DNA of 64,000 bases from Rhodoferax sp. (GTDB lineage: Bacteria > Pseudomonadota > Gammaproteobacteria > Burkholderiales > Burkholderiaceae_C): the NCBI RefSeq assembly GCF_030697375.1, contig NZ_JAUYQD010000053.1, positions 62,001 to 126,000 of the forward strand, in the 5' to 3' direction. Both the position numbers and the translations under genes were made by a program. Below are positions 56,801 to 64,000 of the stretch, in pieces; position 1 is the stretch's first letter, and each line of letters opens with the position of its first letter. The notes under the pieces were generated by a model. The model made no database searches, had not been told where the DNA came from, and saw only the letters and a list, made by a program, of their open reading frames with translations.

Positions 56801-57996
56801 CGTTCAACCAGCCCCTGCGGAGAAAACTGCCGCAGGGCGGCATGGGCATCGTCGCCCAAGGGCAACCGGTCGGCAATTTGCGCCATGGCCGCCAAGTCCA
56901 GCCGGTCAGCGACGATTTCACCCCGTTGCGGATGCGATGCGTCCCCCGCAAACAGGCCCACATGGAGGTTGCCCCCCGGCCAATGCAAACCGTCCTCGGT
57001 GTCAAACTCCAAATCCTGCGTGAAATACTCAAATCCGCCATCCACCGCCCGCACCCCCAAACGCCCGGACGCCTGCTTGAACGCCAGTGCATCCAATTGG
57101 GGGGAGACCCGAACACGCCCCCCTTTGAGCGCCAGATCGGCGGTGGCTCCGGTCAAAACGCCCCGGTTGACGTCCACCCAGGCGCGCAGGCCGCCGGCAC
57201 CCTGCGCCACATCCACCCCCAGATCGGCATAGCGGCGCAGTTGCGCCAGATCCACCTGGGGGAAGCTGGCAAAAAGCTGGCCCGTCCAATCCGTCCATTG
57301 CCCCGCACGGCGCGAAAGCAAAGGGTGTTTGAACACCCCGGACAGGCTCAGGCGCTCGCCCCACGCGACCGGTGGCTTGGCGTCCAAACGCATGGCGTGG
57401 GTCAAAAAACGGTTGCGCAGCACCACATCGACGTCCGTCAAGGCCAACGACGGCACGCCCCGCAGTTCATCGGTCCAGTGCACGGTGCCGTGCACGATGG
57501 CCAGTTCCGTCTGCGAAAAAACCCAATCGGCCCCTGCGCTGGTCTGGTTCCCTGCACCGGACACGGAAAAGCCCGCCACCCAGATCTGCCCGTCGGCCGT
57601 ACGCCGCACATCCAGCACCGGGCTGTCGATGTAGAGCTGCTCAAAACCCAGGCTCAGCACCGAGCGCGGCGACAAGGCCACCAGCACGGTAGGCAAGTGC
57701 AGAACTTCTCGGTGCTGCGCATCCAGCAGCCGTACATCACGCAGTTCCAGCGAGGGAATCAGCCCATTGGACTTCGCCGCGATGGCCCCGATATGTACCT
57801 TGGCCCCCACGGCCTGGGACACTTGCTGCTCCACCCACGGACGGAGTTCCGCAATTCGCGGCACAATCAGAAAATGCAAACCACCCCATACCATGGCCAT
57901 GGCGATCCACGCTGACGCGAGCAACCACAGCATCCACCGGGCCATGGCAGCACCGACCTTGAGCAGGGTGGAGGGAATGGGAATCGGTTCAATCAT
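53869..57996 (-). CDS. yhdP: YhdP/AsmA-like envelope protein
   Basis: A protein of 1375 residues with one N-terminal membrane anchor (WMLWLLASAWIAMAMVWGGLHFLIV) and a very long beta-rich periplasmic part, ending in an AsmA-type C-terminal domain (LGVLSLQALPRRLALDFRDVFSEGFSFD, GQADIAKETQAIKVVVVPEIN). YhdP-like proteins form bridges for phospholipid transport between inner and outer membranes, alongside TamB. It starts 15 bp from the divergent glnE, so both promoters must overlap coding sequence. It is coupled to the downstream nitrilase. Confidence 0.9.
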   Translation of the reverse strand: MIEPIPIPSTLLKVGAAMARWMLWLLASAWIAMAMVWGGLHFLIVPRIAELRPWVEQQVSQAVGAKVHIGAIAAKSNGLIPSLELRDVRLLDAQHREVLHLPTVLVALSPRSVLSLGFEQLYIDSPVLDVRRTADGQIWVAGFSVSGAGNQTSAGADWVFSQTELAIVHGTVHWTDELRGVPSLALTDVDVVLRNRFLTHAMRLDAKPPVAWGERLSLSGVFKHPLLSRRAGQWTDWTGQLFASFPQVDLAQLRRYADLGVDVAQGAGGLRAWVDVNRGVLTGATADLALKGGRVRVSPQLDALAFKQASGRLGVRAVDGGFEYFTQDLEFDTEDGLHWPGGNLHVGLFAGDASHPQRGEIVADRLDLAAMAQIADRLPLGDDAHAALRQFSPQGLVERVQGSWVGAPQQPSQFAVKGRVVKLALSAATRNGAQTPGFKGVDVDFEFNPAGGKASIAMQDGSIDAPGVFEDPVIPVGQLSGDVLWKTEGERLSVNVSNLKFGNADAQGELQAKWRTAEANHAGHGKAQARFPGVLDMQGSLSRAEGARVYRYFPQVLGKPLRDYLHDAITGGTASAVKFKVKGNLDDFPFNDAKQGEFRITANVHNTSYAFAPNRILPQGSLPWPVLSPLSGELEIDRGTLKIKGAHGGVAQAGGLQVGKVDAVIHDLYDNAILAVAAEARGPLPDMLGLVNSSPLGELTNKVLALSTATGMADYRFKLGFPLDAVERATVQGAITLTGNDLQISPDTPRMGRARGVVAFTESGFSVTGGQARILGGDARIEGGLSGLGSSASAPVPSKAAPTVLRVQGTASAEGLRQAKELGLVARLAQYANGSAAYAAQLGLRGGFTELQVNSNLVGLALALPAPFAKMAEMPLPLRLENTVLRSSLQPGANGVVRAQDQWQLDLGRLANIVYVRDISGPEARVLRGAIGVGLAADESAPLPPEGVTANISMERMDLDAWMQVLSSASGASLAASSLAEPGATAAMGYLPTSMAVRAHELILDGRKLNRVVVGGAREGQLWRANLDAAELNGYVEYRQPTGATAGRLYGRLARLAIGQSTAQDVENLLDEQPASIPALDVVVEDFELRGKKLGRLEIEAVNLGVGAPRDTPREWRLNRFNIITPEAVFTAGGNWAHTNLQPSPSANRSIKERRRTVLNFKLDIHDGGELLNRFGMAGVVRKGSGKIEGQVAWLGSPITLDYPSLGGSFNVNVENGQFLKADPGIAKLLGVLSLQALPRRLALDFRDVFSEGFSFDFLRGDVVIAQGIARTNNLQMKGVNAAVLMEGQADIAKETQAIKVVVVPEINAGSASLIASAINPIVGLTTFLAQMILRRPLIDAATQEFFVDGTWVDPRVTKVKHQAAPVSNSSEESK

Positions 57997-58011
57997 CGTG
58001 CGTTTAGAGCT

Positions 58012-60741
58012 ATGTCAGGAATTATGACCCGCAATGTGACCCCCGATTTGGCGCAAGGTTCGCGGTATGGCCAGAGAATTCGCCGCCGTTACGCGCAGCA
58101 ATTGCCCTTGCTCCCGCCGGGGGCGCCGCAGCGCCACACCTTGCAGCCGCTGTTTGAGGCTTTGCGCACGCAGGGCATGGACGTAGGCGCCGCCTTGCGC
58201 GCCACGCGCCAACTGGTGCTGGAACGCCTGATTCAGCTGGATTGCGAAGAAGGGGCGGAGCTGCAAACCATCACCAGCACCATGACCGACTTGGCCGAGT
58301 TCGCGCTGGACATGGCCTGTGCCGAGAGCGCCCGGGCGCTGGATCTGGTGTACGGGCCGCCACGCACCGCGCTGGGCACGCCGGCCCAACTTTGCATCGT
58401 CGGCATGGGTAAATTGGGGGCTCGCGAACTCAATGTCTCCAGCGACATCGACCTGATTTACATCTACGACCAGGACGGAGAAACCGCCGGAGACTCCATG
58501 GGCCGGGGGCGCATTTCCAACCAGGAGTACTTTGGCAAGCAAGTGCGTGCCATCTATTCCCTGGTAGGCGAGGCCACCGAACACGGTTTTGTGTTTCGGG
58601 TCGATCTGGCGCTGCGCCCTAACGGCAACTCCGGCCCGCCGGCGGTGTCGCTGGGCGCGCTGGAGGAGTATTTCCATGTACAAGGGCGCGAGTGGGAGCG
58701 CTTTGCCTGGCTCAAAAGCCGGGTGGTGGCCCCGGCGCAGGCCGTGGGCTCCAGCTGCGCACAAAGCTTGCGCGGCATGGTGGTGCCTTTTGTTTTCCGC
58801 CGCTATCTGGACTACAACGTGTTCGATTCCCTGCGGGTCTTGCACCGCCAGATTCGTGAGCATGCGTCCAAACGCAGTGCGGGCCGCCCCGAGCGCAACA
58901 ACGACGTCAAACTGTCGCGCGGCGGCATTCGCGAGATTGAGTTCACCGTCCAGTTGCTGCAGGTCGTGCGCGGCGGCCAGTACCCGGAATTGCGCACGCG
59001 GCCCACCGTCAGCGCCTTGCAACGCCTGGCCACTGCCGGTTTGATGCCGCAAGCCACCGCCGACGCCTTGGCCCGCGCCTATGTCTTCCTGCGGCAAGTG
59101 GAGCACCGCATCCAATACCTGGACGACCAGCAAACCCACGTCTTGCCAACCGCCGATACCGACCTGGGCTGGGTGGCCCAGGCCATGGGCTTTGCCGACA
59201 GTGCAGCGTTTTTGTGCGAACTCGACACCTGCCGTGAACTGGTGGCACAGGAATTCGATGCGCTGCTGGGCGGTGGCCAGAAAGAATGCAATGGTTGCAA
59301 CCACACCGCGGCCACGCCGGGCGCCAGTGATTTTGACGAGTTGCTGGAGCAATTGAGCGGACGTTTTCGCGATCGGGTGGCCAGTTGGCGCGAGCACCCA
59401 CGGGTGCTAGCCTTGCGTGAAGCGCCGCGCGCCAAGCTGGCTCGGCTGATCGTACGCACGGCACAGTGGGTCGCCCAGGGCAAGGTCGATGAAGAAGCCG
59501 CCGTGCGCCTGGCCGACTGGATGGAGCCCCTGCTGCGCCGGGAAAGTTACCTGGCCCTGCTGCTGGAACGCCCCAATGTGCACGAGCGCCTGCTGCACAT
59601 GCTGGGCGCCGCACGCTGGCCGGCCCGCTACCTGCTCAAGCACCCCGGCGTGATTGACGAATTGGCGGGCGAGGCCATTTTGGAAGAACGCTTTGACGCA
59701 ACGGATTTCGAACAGGAGCTGGAGCGCAGGCGCGCAGCGCTGCTCGGCAGCGGCGAGGACGATGACGAAACCTTGCTGAATTTGCTGCGCCGCGCCCACC
59801 ACGCCGAAGTTTTCCGCACCCTGGCCCGCGATATCGAGGGCCGATTGACCGTGGAGCACGTGGCCGACGACCTGAGTGCCCTGGCCGAGGCGGTGCTGCG
59901 CATCACCACCCGCTGGTGCTGGAGCCGATTAAAAACCCGGCACCGCGAGGAGCCCCAATTTGCCATCATTGCCTATGGCAAGCTGGGCGGCAAGGAATTG
60001 GGGTATGGCAGCGACCTGGACCTGGTATTTGTCTACGACGACGAGGACGAACGCGCCCCCGAGGTCTACGCGGCCCTGGTGCGCAAGCTGATCAACTGGC
60101 TCACGGTCAAAACCGGGGAAGGCGATCTGTACGAAATCGACACCGCGCTGCGCCCCAATGGCAATTCCGGCCTGCTGGTCACCAGCTTTAATTCCTATGC
60201 CAACTACCAGCAACAGCGCGGCAGCAACACCGCCTGGACCTGGGAACACCAGGCCATGACCCGTGCACGCATGGTGCTGGGCGACGCGACGCTGCAAGGC
60301 CGTTTTGACACGGTGCAAGAGGCGGTGATTGGCGCCGTGCGCGACAACGTCCGCTTGCGCGAAGAAATTGGGTCCATGCGCACCAAGGTACGTGCCAGCC
60401 ACCCGGTCCGGGGCGCACAGTTCGACGTCAAGCACAGCCCCGGCGGCATGGTGGACATCGAGTTTGCGGTGCAATTTCTGGTGCTTTCGCAGGGCTGTAT
60501 ACACCCGGAACTCTTGGCCAATGTGGGGAATATCGGCCTGCTGATGCGTGCCCAGGCCTGCGGACTGCTGCCAGACCCGATTGGCGAGAACGCGGCACAG
60601 GCTTACCGGGTGTTGCGCCAAATTCAGCACCGGGCACGGCTGAATGAGGAACCTACCGAGATTCTTCAGACCAGCGTGCAAGCCGAACGTGCGGCGGGGT
60701 TGGCGCTGTGGGCCCAGGTGTTTGGAAACTGCCCCGCTTAA
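58012..60741 (+). CDS. glnE: Bifunctional glutamine synthetase adenylyltransferase/deadenylyltransferase
   Basis: GlnE adds and removes AMP on glutamine synthetase. Two nucleotidyltransferase domains are present. The N-terminal deadenylylase has GMGKLGARELNVSSDIDLIYIYD near residue 140. The C-terminal adenylyltransferase has AYGKLGGKELGYGSDLDLVFVYD near 655. Length is 909 residues. ATG 58024 (MTRNVTP), preceded by AGGA, is an alternative start. The stop TAA overlaps the stop of the convergent rfaE2 gene within TTAA. Confidence 0.96.
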   Translation: MSGIMTRNVTPDLAQGSRYGQRIRRRYAQQLPLLPPGAPQRHTLQPLFEALRTQGMDVGAALRATRQLVLERLIQLDCEEGAELQTITSTMTDLAEFALDMACAESARALDLVYGPPRTALGTPAQLCIVGMGKLGARELNVSSDIDLIYIYDQDGETAGDSMGRGRISNQEYFGKQVRAIYSLVGEATEHGFVFRVDLALRPNGNSGPPAVSLGALEEYFHVQGREWERFAWLKSRVVAPAQAVGSSCAQSLRGMVVPFVFRRYLDYNVFDSLRVLHRQIREHASKRSAGRPERNNDVKLSRGGIREIEFTVQLLQVVRGGQYPELRTRPTVSALQRLATAGLMPQATADALARAYVFLRQVEHRIQYLDDQQTHVLPTADTDLGWVAQAMGFADSAAFLCELDTCRELVAQEFDALLGGGQKECNGCNHTAATPGASDFDELLEQLSGRFRDRVASWREHPRVLALREAPRAKLARLIVRTAQWVAQGKVDEEAAVRLADWMEPLLRRESYLALLLERPNVHERLLHMLGAARWPARYLLKHPGVIDELAGEAILEERFDATDFEQELERRRAALLGSGEDDDETLLNLLRRAHHAEVFRTLARDIEGRLTVEHVADDLSALAEAVLRITTRWCWSRLKTRHREEPQFAIIAYGKLGGKELGYGSDLDLVFVYDDEDERAPEVYAALVRKLINWLTVKTGEGDLYEIDTALRPNGNSGLLVTSFNSYANYQQQRGSNTAWTWEHQAMTRARMVLGDATLQGRFDTVQEAVIGAVRDNVRLREEIGSMRTKVRASHPVRGAQFDVKHSPGGMVDIEFAVQFLVLSQGCIHPELLANVGNIGLLMRAQACGLLPDPIGENAAQAYRVLRQIQHRARLNEEPTEILQTSVQAERAAGLALWAQVFGNCPA

Positions 60742-61241
60742 CTGGCGCGAATTTTCTCCAGCAAGCGGGTGGTGGAATAGCCCTGCACAAAGGGCAAGGC
60801 CAGGGCGTGCCCCCCCCAGGACTGCACCAGTGCGGTCTCGGGCAGCTTATCCATGTCGTAGTCACCGCCTTTGACCAGGATATCCGGCCGGATTTCCGCA
60901 ATGATTTGCACCGGGGTGTCTTCGTCAAACCAGGTGACCAGGCTCACGGACTGCTGGCTGGCCATGACCACCGCCCGGTCAATGTCCTGGTTGAGCGGAC
61001 GGTCATCACCCTTGCCCAGGCGGCGCACCGATGCGTCGGTGTTGAGCGCCACGATCAAGCTCCCCCCCAATTGGCGCGCTTGCGCCAGGTACATCACATG
61101 GCCGCGGTGCAGCACATCAAACACCCCGTTGGTAAACACCCAGGGGCGTGGTAACCCTGCCAACTGACGGGGCAGGTCTTCGCGTTGGCAAATTTTGGCC
61201 AAAAAAGCAGGGGAATGGTCAGGTAGGCGCATGGGGTTCAT
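60738..61241 (-). CDS. rfaE2: D-glycero-beta-D-manno-heptose 1-phosphate adenylyltransferase
   Basis: A protein of 167 residues equal to the C-terminal domain of HldE. FTNGVFDVLHRGHVMYL carries the nucleotidyltransferase HxGH motif, and KGGDYDMDKLPE and GYSTTRLLEKI follow. It makes ADP-heptose for lipopolysaccharide inner core. The separate kinase (rfaE1/hldA) is not in the window. The ATG at 61232 (MRLPDHS) is an alternative start. Confidence 0.94.
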   Translation of the reverse strand: MNPMRLPDHSPAFLAKICQREDLPRQLAGLPRPWVFTNGVFDVLHRGHVMYLAQARQLGGSLIVALNTDASVRRLGKGDDRPLNQDIDRAVVMASQQSVSLVTWFDEDTPVQIIAEIRPDILVKGGDYDMDKLPETALVQSWGGHALALPFVQGYSTTRLLEKIRAS

Positions 61242-61327
61242 CCTAGCAGGACACGAACACGGTTCAACCCGGCACTTAAGACCTGCCGCCAGCCGCCGAT
61301 CACTGAATGCATAATCTCCGCAGATCT

Positions 61328-62557
61328 ATGCACCTCATTCCTGTCAGCGTCGAATCCATCCGCATTGGCCAACCTCTGCCTTTTCCGCTCATGGACAAGA
61401 ACGGTGTCTTGCTGGCCAAGAAAGCTTTCGTCATTGAAGCCAAGCGAGATCTCGAAGAATTCGCCCAACGCGGCGGTGGACTGTATATTGATGTCGCCGA
61501 TTCGGAGGCCCACCACCGGGCCTATGTGGAGCGCCTGCATGGGCTGGTGCGGGACAACAAATCCTTGGGTGAAATCGCCGACGCCAAGGTCACCCTCAGC
61601 ACGGTGGGGGAACGCAACGCCCCAGACCCTGAGCGTCCCGATTGGCTCGACTTGCAAGCCCAAGGCAATACCCTGGTACACGACAGCAACCCGGCTTTGT
61701 TCATGGAGCGGCTGGAGCGACTACACGGCCAGCTGGCCCGCCATTTGCGGCGCAATCCAGATGGCACCCTGTTTGCCCTGATTTATCTGTCGGCCACCGA
61801 TACACGCATGTACAGCGCCACCCATGCCATGCTGGTGAGTGTGATGTGCGGTTTGGCCGCACGCGAGGTTCTGGACTGGCCCCCCGAGATGGAGGCCCTG
61901 GTATGCAAGGCGGCATTGACCATGAATTTGGGCATGACGGACGTGCAGGACCGTCTGGCAAGCCAACTGGATGCGCCCTCGGTCTCCCAGCGTCAGGTCA
62001 TTGACGAACATGCGGCGAAGTCAGAACGCATGTTGATGGCCCTGGGCGTCAAAGACCCCCTCTGGCTGCATGCTGTGCGCGACCACCACACGCCGCTTCC
62101 CGGTGCATTGCGTACAAAAACACCCCACCAGCAGATGGCGCGCTTGATCCAGCGGGCCGACATGTTTGCGGCCCAACTGGCCCCCCGTACTTCACGTGTT
62201 CCCGTCGCGCCAGCGGCGGCCATGCAGGCTTGCTACTTTGATGAAAACCGCCAGGTGGACGACACGGGCGCCGCACTGATCAAAGCCGTGGGTATTTACC
62301 AGCCCGGCACCTTTGTTCGCTTGGCCACAGACGAAGTGGCTGTGGTGATCAAACGGGGCGTCAACACGTCCACGCCCCGGGTGGCGGTGTTGATCAACCG
62401 CAGCGGTATGCCCACGGTGGAACCTACCATTCGTGACACCAGCCTGCGCGACCACCGCGTCATTGCCAGCGTAGCGCATCGGGATGTCAAGGTACGCATC
62501 AATCTGGAGCGTTTACTGCCACTGACCGCGACACCCGCTTCGGATCGCCCCTGGTAG
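61328..62557 (+). CDS. Degenerate HD-GYP domain protein
   Basis: A 409-residue protein. An N-terminal region (MHLIPVSVESIRIGQPLPFPLMDKNG) of the type preceding HD-GYP domains is followed by a domain with the family layout but altered active site. Single His (YSATHAML), His (IDEHAAKSER), HH (VRDHHTPLPG) and Asp (IQRADMFAAQL) positions persist. The metal-binding HD dyad reads NL (MNLGMTD) and the GYP/RPYR elements are lost. It is probably not a c-di-GMP phosphodiesterase but a binding or scaffold relative. ATG 61307 would add seven residues. Confidence 0.75.
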   Translation: MHLIPVSVESIRIGQPLPFPLMDKNGVLLAKKAFVIEAKRDLEEFAQRGGGLYIDVADSEAHHRAYVERLHGLVRDNKSLGEIADAKVTLSTVGERNAPDPERPDWLDLQAQGNTLVHDSNPALFMERLERLHGQLARHLRRNPDGTLFALIYLSATDTRMYSATHAMLVSVMCGLAAREVLDWPPEMEALVCKAALTMNLGMTDVQDRLASQLDAPSVSQRQVIDEHAAKSERMLMALGVKDPLWLHAVRDHHTPLPGALRTKTPHQQMARLIQRADMFAAQLAPRTSRVPVAPAAAMQACYFDENRQVDDTGAALIKAVGIYQPGTFVRLATDEVAVVIKRGVNTSTPRVAVLINRSGMPTVEPTIRDTSLRDHRVIASVAHRDVKVRINLERLLPLTATPASDRPW

Positions 62558-62577
62558 CACCGACTGCCCGGCCAGAT

Positions 62578-62781
62578 TCAGCCAAATGTGCTGTGGGTGT
62601 GCGCCTCTGGCGCGCGCTTGGGCTGCCACCAATCACGGATGCTGGAAAACACATTGCGACACCCGGTACATCGGTACTGCCCGGTGGCCAGCAATGCACC
62701 ATTTTGTGCACGGCCAATCACACTTTGGTAGCTGGTAGCGCCGCAATCGCGGCATTTGTACATCGTTTTGTAGGTTGACAT
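62578..62781 (-). CDS. Small zinc-ribbon-like protein
   Basis: A 67-residue product from ATG 62781 with two CxxC knuckles (CRDC near residue 10, CTGC near 35), typical of a zinc ribbon. The spacing and basic C-terminal tail suggest nucleic-acid or protein binding. An ATG at 62790 adds three residues. The family is unrecognised. It stands alone between the HD-GYP-like gene (convergent) and the GST gene (same strand). Confidence 0.6.
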   Translation of the reverse strand: MSTYKTMYKCRDCGATSYQSVIGRAQNGALLATGQYRCTGCRNVFSSIRDWWQPKRAPEAHTHSTFG

Positions 62782-62888
62782 GGTGTGCAAACTTTAATGG
62801 CAGTTATGCCACTTGGCGAGTTCCATTGTGTAAGGTGATGTAAACGCTGTTGCGCAAAGTTTTCGGCGTCAATCGCCTACACGCGCCC

Positions 62889-63503
62889 TCAAACGGGGAC
62901 CGTTTCTGCGAAGCTGGGACGCTGCAACAGTTTGTCGTGCAATTTGAGCAAATTGGGGTATTCGGTGCGCCACTCAATTTGGGGGAAACGGAAGTCCAGG
63001 TAACCCAGCGCGCAGCCCACGGCAATGTCCGCCAAGCTGAGGTGGATGCCCGCGCAAAAAGGTTTTTCACCCAGGCCTGTGCCCATGGACTTCAACGACG
63101 CATGGACCTTGCCCAAATTGCGGTCGATCCAGGCTTGGCTACGTTGTGCCTTGGTGCGCCCGTCCCAGGTGGCCTCCAGTCGTGCGGCAATGGACGCATC
63201 CAGCAGACCATCGGCCAGCGCTTCCCAGGTTTTGATTTCCGCGCGCTCGCGACCGACCGAAGGAATCAGCTTGCCCACCGGCGACAAGGTGTCGAGGTAT
63301 TCCACGATCACGCGGGAGTCAAACAAGGCTTCGCCGCCTTCCATGATCAGGCAAGGCACCTTGCCCAAAGGGTTGGACTCGGAAATCGTGGTCTGTGCAG
63401 CCCACACGTTCTCGACGACAAATGCGTAGTCAAGCTTCTTCTCGGCCATCACGACGCGCACTTTGCGAACATAGGGGCTGGAGGTGGATCCGAGTAATTT
63501 CAT
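62889..63503 (-). CDS. Glutathione S-transferase family protein
   Basis: A protein of 204 residues. The thioredoxin-like N-terminal domain shows STSSPYVRKVRVV, NPLGKVPCLI and the glutathione-site DSRVIVEYLD. The helical C-terminal domain has LSLADIAVGCALGYLDFR. The enzyme probably conjugates or reduces small electrophiles, and the substrate is unknown. It is divergent from purB, a pairing common in Burkholderiales. Confidence 0.92.
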   Translation of the reverse strand: MKLLGSTSSPYVRKVRVVMAEKKLDYAFVVENVWAAQTTISESNPLGKVPCLIMEGGEALFDSRVIVEYLDTLSPVGKLIPSVGRERAEIKTWEALADGLLDASIAARLEATWDGRTKAQRSQAWIDRNLGKVHASLKSMGTGLGEKPFCAGIHLSLADIAVGCALGYLDFRFPQIEWRTEYPNLLKLHDKLLQRPSFAETVPV

Positions 63504-63565
63504 GGGTGCTCAACAGTTTCAGAAGGGTTCATTCTATCCATTGGGTGTTTGATGAAACGCAAGCC

Positions 63566-63594
63566 TGGGCACATCGTGGCGCACAACCTACAAT
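63566..63594 (+). promoter_or_regulatory. Candidate purB promoter (possible leaderless start)
   Basis: TGGGCA (63566-63571) and TACAAT (63589-63594) are 17 bp apart. Only six nt separate TACAAT from the purB ATG at 63601, so the transcript would begin at or beside the start codon. There is no Shine-Dalgarno. Confidence 0.45.
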
Positions 63595-63600
63595 CCGCCC

Positions 63601-64000
63601 ATGACTTTTTCTGCTATTTCCGCCCTTTCCCCCTTGGATGGCCGTTATGCCGCCAAGTTAGCCACATTGCGTCCCCTGATGAGTGAACAGGGTTATATGC
63701 ACCGCCGCGTACAAGTGGAGGTGGCCTGGTTCATTGCCCTGAGCGACGCCGGTTTTTCCGAATTCAAGCCACTGAGCCCCGGAGCGCGCACTTACTTACT
63801 GGCCTTGGTCAAAAACTTTTCCGAGGTCGATGGCGAAGCCATCAAAACCATCGAGAAAACCACCAACCACGATGTCAAAGCCGTGGAATACTGGATCAAA
63901 TCCAAATTTGACGCACGCCCAGAGCTGCTGGCGGCGGGCGAATTTGTGCACTTTGCCTGCACCAGCGAAGACATCAACAACACCAGCCACGCCCTGCAAC
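63601..64000 (+). CDS. purB: Adenylosuccinate lyase (3' partial)
   Basis: The first 133 residues are visible before the window ends. SALSPLDGRYAAKLATLRPLMSEQGYMHRRV, EKTTNHDVKAVEYWIK and FVHFACTSEDINNTSHAL are the N-terminal PurB signatures. PurB acts twice in purine synthesis, on SAICAR and on adenylosuccinate. It is the fourth purine gene in the window (with purE, purK, purC), but each group has separate regulation. Confidence 0.95.
   Translation, partial: MTFSAISALSPLDGRYAAKLATLRPLMSEQGYMHRRVQVEVAWFIALSDAGFSEFKPLSPGARTYLLALVKNFSEVDGEAIKTIEKTTNHDVKAVEYWIKSKFDARPELLAAGEFVHFACTSEDINNTSHALQ

Noticed and set aside
53911-57915. A 1334-codon open frame opposite yhdP
   Set aside because: Same cause: an antisense shadow of a long GC-rich gene, rich in His/Gln/Arg with no known motif.

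Overview
The window is high-GC chromosomal DNA with a betaproteobacterial gene set. The protein sequences and pairings (smg next to dprA, a DUF1631 gene behind secDF, a fused indolepyruvate oxidoreductase opposite an Lrp gene, yhdP with a nitrilase, a GST divergent from purB) suggest Comamonadaceae, most like Rhodoferax. That assignment is inference, because there is no rRNA in the window. I see no insertion sequence, prophage, CRISPR array or tRNA. Both edge genes are cut: a membrane cytochrome on the left and purB on the right.

Layout. 1-2.4 kb: a cytochrome b / ethylbenzene-dehydrogenase-like haem protein and a flavin/[2Fe-2S] reductase. 2.5-12 kb: Sua5, purK and purE; the chaperedoxin cnoX; an HDOD protein with a ribbon-helix-helix protein; a DJ-1/PfpI protein; purC, fba and pyk. 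12-33 kb: a signalling island. Its left part holds a REC-PAS-GGDEF-EAL protein, two hybrid histidine kinases, a REC-GGDEF cyclase, a lone receiver, a chemoreceptor and a REC-EAL phosphodiesterase. Its right part is one chemosensory operon in the order cheY, STAS, cheA, mcp, cheW, cheR, cheD, cheB. 33-37 kb: pgk, then azlD, azlC, fmt and def. 37-46 kb: a LysM protein, dprA, smg, DUF1631, secF, secD, yajC. 46-54 kb: the fused indolepyruvate oxidoreductase and its Lrp-type neighbour, cheV, mltA, a tiny membrane protein and a nitrilase. 54-64 kb: yhdP, glnE, rfaE2, a degenerate HD-GYP protein, a small zinc-ribbon protein, a GST and the start of purB.

How it fits together. The island joins chemosensory phosphorelay to cyclic-di-GMP turnover. 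A diguanylate cyclase, a phosphodiesterase and a dual-domain protein, each with its own receiver, lie beside the che operon. CheA itself carries two tandem 24-residue motifs of the MshEN type, a fold known to bind c-di-GMP, which suggests c-di-GMP could feed back on the kinase.

The other main discovery is a dispersed repeat of exactly 50 nt with at least seven copies. Four copies lie directly at the 3' ends of genes. Three lie inside essential or housekeeping coding sequences (sua5, purK, fmt), and the two sense copies share one reading frame. Two regulatory leaders also deserve attention: a complete intrinsic terminator just before purC, and paired 8-bp direct repeats one helical turn apart before fba.
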